A stretch of 64,000 nucleotides of DNA, taken from the NCBI RefSeq assembly GCF_013205025.1, contig NZ_JABMLE010000005.1:1-64000 (forward strand). The letters run 5' to 3'. The notes under the pieces were generated by a model. The model was not told where the DNA came from and did no database searches. It worked only from the letters and a program-made list of their open reading frames with translations. Below are positions 1 through 5,430 of this stretch, piece after piece. The position numbers and the translations under genes were made by a program. Position 1 is the stretch's first letter. Each line of letters begins with the position of its first letter. The stretch is from Rathayibacter sp. VKM Ac-2857 (GTDB lineage: Bacteria; Actinomycetota; Actinomycetes; Actinomycetales; Microbacteriaceae).

Positions 1-1
1 G

Positions 2-82
2 ATCCAGGACCTCGTGCTCGTCCCTGTCGAGACCCTCCCGGAGGAGTTCCTTCCCGGCCTCGCCTCCTCCGGCGAGCGATAG
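2..82 (+). CDS. C-terminal end of an unknown protein, cut by the window edge
   Basis: An open frame enters from the left edge and ends at TAG 80-82, giving 26 residues ending in LASSGER. Codon use is high-GC and plausible for coding. Nothing in the tail identifies a family. It could be chance, since only 26 codons are visible. It lies upstream of the repeat-rich part of the mobile element. Confidence 0.3.
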   Translation: MQDLVLVPVETLPEEFLPGLASSGER

Positions 83-477
83 CCGAACGAAAGACGTCTT
101 CACGCTTGGGCGGTCCAGGACGCACGGGACCGCGAAGGGAACCCGCATCAGGAGGGCTCATCACTCGGCCGTAACCTGACACCACCCCCACGCCCTCATA
201 ACGAGCCTTCGCGACAGGTAGCCGTCCTCGATCCGGTCAACGGCCGTTCCGTACTCGACAGAACTTCGTACCGCGAGTGAACCCAAGTATCCCTCGATAG
301 TTTCACAGGCTGTGGGACATGGAGTCTGCGGCGCTGACGGCGTCGACGGAGGCGATGAGGCGATGTGTAGCTGCTGCTGCGCACCACCGTTGATGCCGAT
401 TCAGTGCGCGTCCGGCGTGCCAACTCCGACATGCTCCCATCGTTGCACCCGACGCTGACATGGGCCGCTCGAGGGGG
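83..477. other. Intergenic stretch without recognisable gene
   Basis: No frame here has convincing coding character; short frames at 196-432 lack family features and GC-skewed codon use. The only notable item is the palindrome half-copy at 304-320. The stretch ends where the first copy of the large hairpin-rich repeat begins. Confidence 0.4.
304..320. repeat. Partial copy of the DUF1016-associated palindrome
   Basis: CACAGGCTGTGGGACAT is identical to 17 bases of the palindromic segment inside the DUF1016 gene at 14110-14128 (GTCCCACAGGCTGTGGGAC), with the left arm degraded to TTTCACAG. A third, longer version closes the DUF1016 gene at 14841-14867. One near-copy 13.8 kb away in the same element suggests a dispersed repeat or a target site rather than chance, but the length is short. 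Confidence 0.4.
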
Positions 478-776
478 CGGGCCGGCGCCGTCGGCCCGTG
501 AGGGGCGCCCCCCTCACGCTCCCCGGTTTTCCCCGTTCCGGGGGCGCGAGCTCGCTCGCGCTGCGGCGACGGAGCGCCGCGAATTGGAGGCCGCGATGCG
601 GCCCGTTCCCCCCGTTTTCTTCACCTCTCCGCGGTCTCAACCTATTTCGCTCTGTCGGCTGCGTGCCACCGATTCCGGACGCGCCCTGCGGGCTTATTTC
701 GCCCGGAATCGGCGGCACTGCGCCGCCTCCACTCAAACGGTTCTTCCCGCCGGAGAGGCAAAGAAAAACGATCAGC
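478..776 (+). repeat. Large hairpin-rich repeat, copy A (upstream of ardC)
   Basis: About 299 bp, highly similar to copies B (1799-2103) and C (2885-3187) and to the left part of D (3800-3933). In order it holds a GGCCGGC-type hairpin, GTGAGGGG/CCCCTCAC, CCCCG/CGGGG, GCGGC/GCCGC, GGCCGC-GAT-GCGGCC, a CCGATTCCGG/CCGGAATCGG stem with an inner GCCC-TGC-GGGC stem, and an outer closing helix CCTCTCCG/CGGAGAGG continued by CGTTTT/AAAACG. It ends with AAAACGATCAGC about 75 bp before the ardC start. It resembles a structured leader RNA or a folded single-strand promoter; the function is inferred. Confidence 0.8.
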
Positions 777-849
777 CAGGCAGGCCCGCAGGTGTACTAG
801 ACCCGCGGAGAATGTCGCCCCGCTGATCCCCACCGAGGGAGAACCGACC

Positions 850-1791
850 GTGACCACCACCACGAAGACCCGCAAGCCCGGAGCGACCAAGAAGCGCCCG
901 CCGCGCACGACGCCGGAGGAGCGCCGCGAGCAGGCGACCGCGCTGCACGAGAGCATCACCGAGCAGGTCGAGGCGCTGCGCGATTCCGAGCAGTGGCGCC
1001 GGTTCCTCGCGTTCGCGTCCTCTTTCCACCGCTACAGCCTGGGCAATCTGCTGCTGATCCTCGCTCAGCGCCCGGACGCCTCCGCGGTCGCGGGGTTCAA
1101 GGCGTGGCAGGCGAAGGGCCGCCAGGTGCGCAAGGGCGAGAAGGGGATCAAGATCTTCGGCTTCGCTCAGCGCAAGATCGCCGCCGAAGAGGCGCCCGAG
1201 GAGAGCACCACGACCAGCACCGACAAGAAGGGGCAGAAGACCCAGACGTACTACCCGCTCGTGTCCGTGTTCGCGATCGAGCAGACCGACCTTATGGAGG
1301 GCGCCGAGGATCCCCGCGACATCGCGCAGCTGCTCACAGGGGAGCACGATCACGGCGTCATCGCGCCGCTGACGGCCGCTCTCGAGGCCGAAGGGTGGAC
1401 GATCGAGCGTCGCCGGCTTCCGCAGGGAACGAACGGGTACGCCGCCCCCGAGGAGCGCACGGTCGTCGTGGATTCCAACCTGTCGCCGGAGCAGGCCGCG
1501 AAGACCCTGATCCACGAGGCCGCGCATGTGCTCATGGGTCACGTCGATGACCTGGAGGAGTACGCGCAGCACCGCGGCCTGATGGAGACCGAAGCCGAGT
1601 CCGTCGCGTTCGTCGTCGCCGGGCTCGTGGGCTTCGACACCAGCGCCTACAGCGTCGGCTACGTCGCAACGTGGAGCGACTGCAAGGCCGACACGATCCG
1701 CGAGACGGCCGCGCGGGTACTGACCACTGCGCACCGTATCGCCGCGATCCTCGACGCCGACGACGACGAGAGCGTGGACGGCGAGGGCTGA
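850..1791 (+). CDS. ArdC-type antirestriction protein with zinc metallopeptidase domain
   Basis: 313 residues from a GTG start preceded by GAGGGAGAACC. Residues ~25-130 match the ArdC N-terminal single-strand-DNA-binding domain (DUF1738), with the typical run of W/F and G residues (FHRYSLGNLLL, GFKAWQAKGRQV, KGEKGIKIF). The C-terminal half is an ImmA/IrrE-like metallopeptidase with the zinc motif HEAAH at residues 222-226 and downstream acidic residues (ETEAESVAF). Known ArdC proteins are carried by conjugative elements, bind ssDNA and protect incoming DNA from type I restriction in the recipient. Here it follows copy A of the large repeat and heads a row of small unknown genes. Its position toward the putative oriT fits early expression after transfer. 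The family call is firm; protection of this element is inferred. Confidence 0.85.
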   Translation: MTTTTKTRKPGATKKRPPRTTPEERREQATALHESITEQVEALRDSEQWRRFLAFASSFHRYSLGNLLLILAQRPDASAVAGFKAWQAKGRQVRKGEKGIKIFGFAQRKIAAEEAPEESTTTSTDKKGQKTQTYYPLVSVFAIEQTDLMEGAEDPRDIAQLLTGEHDHGVIAPLTAALEAEGWTIERRRLPQGTNGYAAPEERTVVVDSNLSPEQAAKTLIHEAAHVLMGHVDDLEEYAQHRGLMETEAESVAFVVAGLVGFDTSAYSVGYVATWSDCKADTIRETAARVLTTAHRIAAILDADDDESVDGEG

Positions 1792-1798
1792 GAGGCGA

Positions 1799-2103
1799 TG
1801 GGCCGGCCTGCGGGCCGGCCCGTGAGGGGCGACCCCCTCACACTCCCCGCATCCCCGTTCCGGGGGCGCGAGCTCCGCCCGCGCAGCGGCGACGGAGCAC
1901 CGCCAGAAGGAAGCCGCAATGCGGCCCGTTCCACCCGTTTTCTTCACCTCTCCGCGGTCTCAACCTATTTCGCTCCACCGGCTCCGTGCCACCCATTCCG
2001 GACGCGGTCGCTGCGCTCCCTTATTTCGCCCGGAATGGGCGTCACTACGCCGCCTCCGGTCAAACGGTTCTTCCCGCCGGAGAGGCAAAGAAAAACGATC
2101 AGC
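1799..2103 (+). repeat. Large hairpin-rich repeat, copy B
   Basis: About 305 bp starting 8 bases after the ardC stop and ending 20 bases before the next start codon. It carries the same ordered hairpins as copy A. In the main central stem both strands differ from A and C at the same position (CCCATTCCGG/CCGGAATGGG instead of CCGATTCCGG/CCGGAATCGG), a compensatory change. The apex of the first hairpin and the inner stem region are variable, as expected for loops. Confidence 0.82.
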
Positions 2104-2123
2104 CAGAGGGAGCACCCCAGACC

Positions 2124-2381
2124 ATGCAGACCGCCACCGACTTGCAGACCACCACGAAGACCTACCTCACCCTCGGAGGCACCCGCGCGGTCGATATCCG
2201 CGTCGTGGGCACCGACCCCCAGGCGACGCCCTCGGTGCACGTCACCCGCCGCACGTCCGGCGTCTGGGAGGCGTGGCACTCCGACCAGCTGCACGGCATC
2301 ACCAGCGGCTCGTTCCGCCACTGCGTCGCCCACGCCCGCCGCGCAGCGATCCGCCGCGTCGCCCCATTCCTGAACCGCTGA
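2124..2381 (+). CDS. Small unknown protein following repeat copy B
   Basis: 85 residues. The ATG at 2124 is chosen because a GAGGGAGC ribosome site lies just upstream and the repeat ends immediately before it. The protein is rich in Thr, Arg and His, with a sequence pattern suggesting a small beta-sheet fold (YLTLGGTRAVDIRVVG, SVHVTRRTSGVWEAWHS). It has no membrane segment or signal peptide. I do not recognise the family. It is followed after 12 bases by the next gene, so the two are probably co-transcribed. By position it is a candidate leading-region accessory or anti-defence protein; that is inference only. Confidence 0.65.
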   Translation: MQTATDLQTTTKTYLTLGGTRAVDIRVVGTDPQATPSVHVTRRTSGVWEAWHSDQLHGITSGSFRHCVAHARRAAIRRVAPFLNR

Positions 2382-2393
2382 GAGGACCACACC

Positions 2394-2873
2394 ATGACCC
2401 GCATCGACATCAACAGCGCCAGCACTGAGGAGCTCTACGTCGTCATCAACACCCCCGTCGACTTCGGCAGCGCCAGCACCGAACAGCTCGCCCTCATCGT
2501 GGACACGCGCCGTGCCGAGTCCGATGACGACGCGGCCGCCTCGGACGTCGAGATCCTCGCGCACGTCCGCGACACGCTCACCCTCCCCGGCGAGGGCGCT
2601 CCGGGCGGGTTCCCCGTCACCGACGACGGCACCGCCTACGCCGCCGCCCTGATTGCGTTCCTCACCCCGCCCGGGAAGCCGGACGTCTGGAGCACCGACA
2701 CCCCACGGACGCCGGACGAGCGCGCGGCCAGCGACGAGATCGGGAGGCGGTCCAACGAGGCGTGGCAGGCGCTCTCCCCGGCGGAGCGGGCCGCGCAGAT
2801 CGAGGCCATCGAATGGGCAGAGAACAGCGGACCGTGCGACTGCCCCAACTGCTACGAGCCCCCCGACTACTAG
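2394..2873 (+). CDS. Unknown acidic protein with C-terminal CxCxxC motif
   Basis: 159 residues, ATG 2394 with GAGAGGAC before it. The N-terminus holds an internal repeat, INSASTEELYVVINTP and FGSASTEQLALIVDTR (residues ~6-40), which may fold as two copies of one small unit. A strongly acidic middle follows. The C-terminal tail reads GPCDCPNCYEPPDY and could bind a metal through its three cysteines. No family is recognised. It ends 11 bases before repeat copy C, so the unit 'repeat plus two small genes' is complete here. Confidence 0.68.
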   Translation: MTRIDINSASTEELYVVINTPVDFGSASTEQLALIVDTRRAESDDDAAASDVEILAHVRDTLTLPGEGAPGGFPVTDDGTAYAAALIAFLTPPGKPDVWSTDTPRTPDERAASDEIGRRSNEAWQALSPAERAAQIEAIEWAENSGPCDCPNCYEPPDY

Positions 2874-2884
2874 CCGCGCGCCGC

Positions 2885-3187
2885 GGGCCGGCCTTCCGGG
2901 CCGGCCCGTGAGGGGCGACCCCCTCACACTCCCCGATCTTCCCCGTTCCGGGGGCGCGAGCTGCACTCGCGCAGCGGCGACGGAGCGCCGCGAGTTGGAG
3001 GCCGCGATGCGGCCCGTTCCACCCGTTTTCTTCACCTCTCCGCGGTCTCAACCTATTTCGCTCCACCGGCTTCGTGCCACCGATTCCGGGCGCGCCCCGC
3101 GGGCTTATTTCGCCCGGAATCGGCGTCACTCCGCCGACTCCACTCAAACGGTTCTTCCCGCCGGAGAGGCAAAGAAAAACGATCAGC
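2885..3187 (+). repeat. Large hairpin-rich repeat, copy C
   Basis: About 303 bp, closest in sequence to copy A. The central stem is at its longest here (13 pairs, CCGATTCCGGGCG with CGCCCGGAATCGG). The closing helix CCTCTCCG/CGGAGAGG and CGTTTT/AAAACG is intact. It ends 15 bases before the ATG at 3203, with an AGAGGAGAG ribosome site placed just outside the repeat. Confidence 0.82.
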
Positions 3188-3202
3188 AAGAGGAGAGCAG
3201 AC

Positions 3203-3565
3203 ATGGACGCCATTCGCATCACGGCCGACGAAGTCGAGACGGTGAGCATCGCGGACCCGGGAGAGGACACGCACGTCACCGAGTTGCAGGCCGCGATCGG
3301 CTGCCACTGGTTCGACGTGATCCGCTGCGAGCACGGGATCGACCTGTGGGTCGACGACGAAGGCATGATCAACGGGAGCACCCTGAACCGCCCCGCCACA
3401 TTCCTCGCCAACCTCCTCGGCCACCCCAGTCCCGTCTACGGCAGCGCCGTGATCCTCGGCGGGAACGCCGACACGGGAGACACCGCACCGCTGACCCCGG
3501 AGCAGGAAGCGCGCGTGCGCGACCTCCTCGGCATCCCCGCGCCGACCGAGACGGACGCGCGATGA
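3203..3565 (+). CDS. DUF3846-like small protein
   Basis: 120 residues from ATG 3203, with ribosome site AGAGGAGAG. The central GIDLWVDDEGMINGS followed by RPATFLANLLGH and VYGSAVILGG is the pattern of DUF3846 proteins, frequent on actinobacterial and firmicute plasmids and phages and without a known biochemical role. The stop overlaps the start of the next gene by four bases (ATGA), so the pair is translationally coupled. Placement directly after a repeat copy groups it with ardC and the other candidate leading-region genes. Confidence 0.7.
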   Translation: MDAIRITADEVETVSIADPGEDTHVTELQAAIGCHWFDVIRCEHGIDLWVDDEGMINGSTLNRPATFLANLLGHPSPVYGSAVILGGNADTGDTAPLTPEQEARVRDLLGIPAPTETDAR

Positions 3566-3792
3566 ACGCCCCGCACCCCAACCCGATCCTGCGCGACCTC
3601 CGCCAGACCGCCCGGCTCCTGCGCATGTCGCAAGCGAAGGTCGCCGCGAACTGGCTGCGCGCCCCGGGGCTGCTCACCTACTCCCCGTCGAAGAGCATCG
3701 GCATCACCGCCGCGCAGCACGCTCACGCCCTGCGCATCATCCGCCGCCTCGCCGGGACCCTCGACGCTCCGAGCGCCCGGTCGCGCCGGTGA
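3562..3792 (+). CDS. Small basic unknown protein
   Basis: 76 residues starting at the ATG that overlaps the preceding stop (ATGA). It is Arg/Ala-rich and predicted mainly helical (LRQTARLLRMSQAKVAANWL, AQHAHALRIIRRLAGTL), which would suit a small nucleic-acid-binding or partner protein of the DUF3846 product. No family is recognised. It ends 7 bases before repeat copy D. Confidence 0.6.
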   Translation: MNAPHPNPILRDLRQTARLLRMSQAKVAANWLRAPGLLTYSPSKSIGITAAQHAHALRIIRRLAGTLDAPSARSRR

Positions 3793-3799
3793 GCGCGGC

Positions 3800-3933
3800 G
3801 GGCCGGCCCGTGAGGGGGGACCCCCTCACACTCCCCGGTCTTCCCCGTTCCGGGGGCGCGAGCTGTACTCGCGCAGCGGTGACGGAGCACCGCAGCGAGG
3901 AGCCGCTACGCGGCCGGATTACCCGTTACTTCG
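3800..3933 (+). repeat. Large hairpin-rich repeat, truncated copy D
   Basis: Matches the first ~120-130 bp of copies A-C, then diverges after the GCCGC-TAC-GCGGC hairpin. In the GCGGC/GCCGC helix it reads GCGGT/ACCGC, a T-A pair replacing C-G, a second compensatory change. The central and closing helices are absent. No gene follows in the same direction, so it may be a decayed end of the array. Confidence 0.7.
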
Positions 3934-4118
3934 GCACCGACCTCGCGAGTTTGGCTCGCACGGTCGCCGCCGGCGTGCAGTGGGCGGATCCAATGAACGC
4001 TGCCCCAGAGCGCTTAGACAAGCGCGCGTTCTGACACCTGTCTAGGTTTGGCGCAGTGAGCTTGCTGCGCTCAAAAGCGCCAGCACCCGTTGGCCTCAGT
4101 GGGGCAGGCAATGAGTCG
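3934..4118. other. Short gene-free stretch after the repeat array
   Basis: No open frame with coding character and no clear hairpin were seen between the truncated repeat and the stop codon of the leftward gene at 4119. It marks the change from rightward to leftward genes. Confidence 0.4.
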
Positions 4119-4754
4119 TCAGTAGGGCGTGGCCGACCCGTCAGCGCCGAGGCGGTAGAGAGTGGTGCTGACCGGGGCCGCGTCGCCGCCGTCGTAGAGG
4201 CCGCGGGCGAGTTCGCGTAGGCCCGCAACCGCATCAGCGTCCTCTGTGCCGCAGACGTGCATCGACACACGTTGACCGATCGCGACCGCTGGGTCGCCGT
4301 CGACGAATTCGTCGAACAGCGCGTGCAGGAACCCCGCCCTCAGGATCAGGGACGCCGCGAGCTCCTCGCTGCCGGGCGGTGTCTCGAGGAGGAATCGCCC
4401 GTCGCCGCCGGACACGATCGGGTCGATGCGCGCCAGCCAGGCGAGCGCCTCCGCGGCGTGCGACTCAGCGGTGTGCCGAAGGCGCACCGCCGTCGACGCC
4501 GTCACATACTCCCGCGCCCCGTCCCGGTCAAGGACGTGGGCGATGGTCAACCCTGACGCGTGCGGCGCCAGGATCGGGGCGTCGGCGGGCGCGGATCGGG
4601 TGAGCAGCACCGCGACGGAGCGGTCATCCAGCACCAGCGGGAGGATCCGCACGGCGTCGGCACCCACCCGTGCTCGCTTCGCGGCCGGATTGGCGACCAC
4701 CGCCACCGCATCCACATCGCCGCTCACGGGGCGGCGCGGGGAGAACAGCCCCAT
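4119..4754 (-). CDS. Unknown protein, 211 residues
   Basis: The start is placed at ATG 4754 (MGLFSPRR), 11 bases from a GAGAGGAA ribosome site; a TTG nine bases earlier sits too close to that site. Codon use is typical of real genes here. The protein looks soluble, with alternating Val/Ala-rich strands and acidic helices, no signal peptide and no membrane segment. The pattern DDRSVAVLLTRSAP and EYVTASTAVRLRHTAESHAAEALAWLARIDP gives no family I can name. It is leftward, opposite to the ardC row. Confidence 0.65.
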   Translation of the reverse strand: MGLFSPRRPVSGDVDAVAVVANPAAKRARVGADAVRILPLVLDDRSVAVLLTRSAPADAPILAPHASGLTIAHVLDRDGAREYVTASTAVRLRHTAESHAAEALAWLARIDPIVSGGDGRFLLETPPGSEELAASLILRAGFLHALFDEFVDGDPAVAIGQRVSMHVCGTEDADAVAGLRELARGLYDGGDAAPVSTTLYRLGADGSATPY

Positions 4755-4831
4755 CGTTTGCAAGTTCCTCTCGTACGTCTCGGGCGAGGAGGGGCGCTGG
4801 GGCGCACTCCGGCACTCGCCGTTCCGCGAGC

Positions 4832-5075
4832 CTAGGCGCGGGGCGTGCCCGTCGTGCGGAGGGCGACGAGCGCGGGGGTGATGACGGCGCGCGGGTCAAA
4901 GGGATGACGGCGGTGACGTAGCGGTCGGCGAGGTGCGTTCCGACGGCGACGATGTACGGCGCGATCTCGACGCGGGTGCCGCGGTACATCGCTCCGTCGA
5001 CGGAGAGGGGGACCCCGCGGTGGACTTTGTACTCGGCGAGCGGTGCGCCGCGGACGGTGCGTAGGCGGGCGGAGA
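4832..5075 (-). pseudogene. Frameshifted remnant of an unknown gene
   Basis: Reading leftward, a coding-like frame gives APLAEYKVHRGVPLSVDG and then GTHLADRYVTAVIP. It then breaks at ATCCCTTTGACC (about 4900) and would continue sensibly only in another frame as FDPRAVITPALVALRTTG, ending at TAG 4832-4834. A single lost base in the CCC-TTT run would explain this. The upstream end is unclear. It appears to be the C-terminal part of a small protein of unknown family. The frameshift could also be a sequencing error. Confidence 0.38.
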
Positions 5076-5430
5076 GGCGCTGACGCGAATGTTGCGGCAG
5101 GTCTAGACCTTGTCGCAGATCTGTCGCAGCAGACGCCGATAGGACCCTAGAGCTGCGTTCTCTGAGTGGAAGCTGCACGTTGCGTAGGGGTGTACCCGAT
5201 TGCACGCAGTACTGGCTTTCTGTGGCGGCCAGCTCGGCTTGGTTCGCCGTCGTCGGTGTTGTTCGCGAGCCACGAGGTGCGAGCGCCTCGTGGCGCGAAA
5301 TGGTGGTGTGCTGCGGGGGGTGTTACTGCCAAGCTGAGCTGCCTTCGCTCGGAACGGATTTTCAGTTGCGGTCTGAAGTACGAGGCGTACAGCTCGTCAT
5401 TTCGCCCCGTCGTTCGCCTGGAGTTTCACT
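5076..5430. other. Gene-free stretch with one hairpin
   Basis: No convincing gene is seen. A perfect 9-bp stem GCCACGAGG (5269-5277) with CCTCGTGGC (5286-5294) may be a regulatory or terminator hairpin. The right part must hold the promoter of the secreted Ig-repeat protein starting at 5431; no clear -10/-35 pair was recognised. GC content is lower than in the flanking genes. Confidence 0.35.

Noticed and set aside
404-3411. Open frames over the large repeats on both strands, several sharing peptides such as MKKTGGTGRIAAS
   Set aside because: The shared peptides only mirror the repeated DNA. The frames vary between copies, run into different neighbours and have no family features, whereas base-pairing is conserved.
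478-3933. Repeat array considered as an integron attC cassette array
   Set aside because: Copies are ~300 bp with several hairpins, no attC-like R/L core sites were recognised and no integrase is visible. It is kept only as a secondary alternative.
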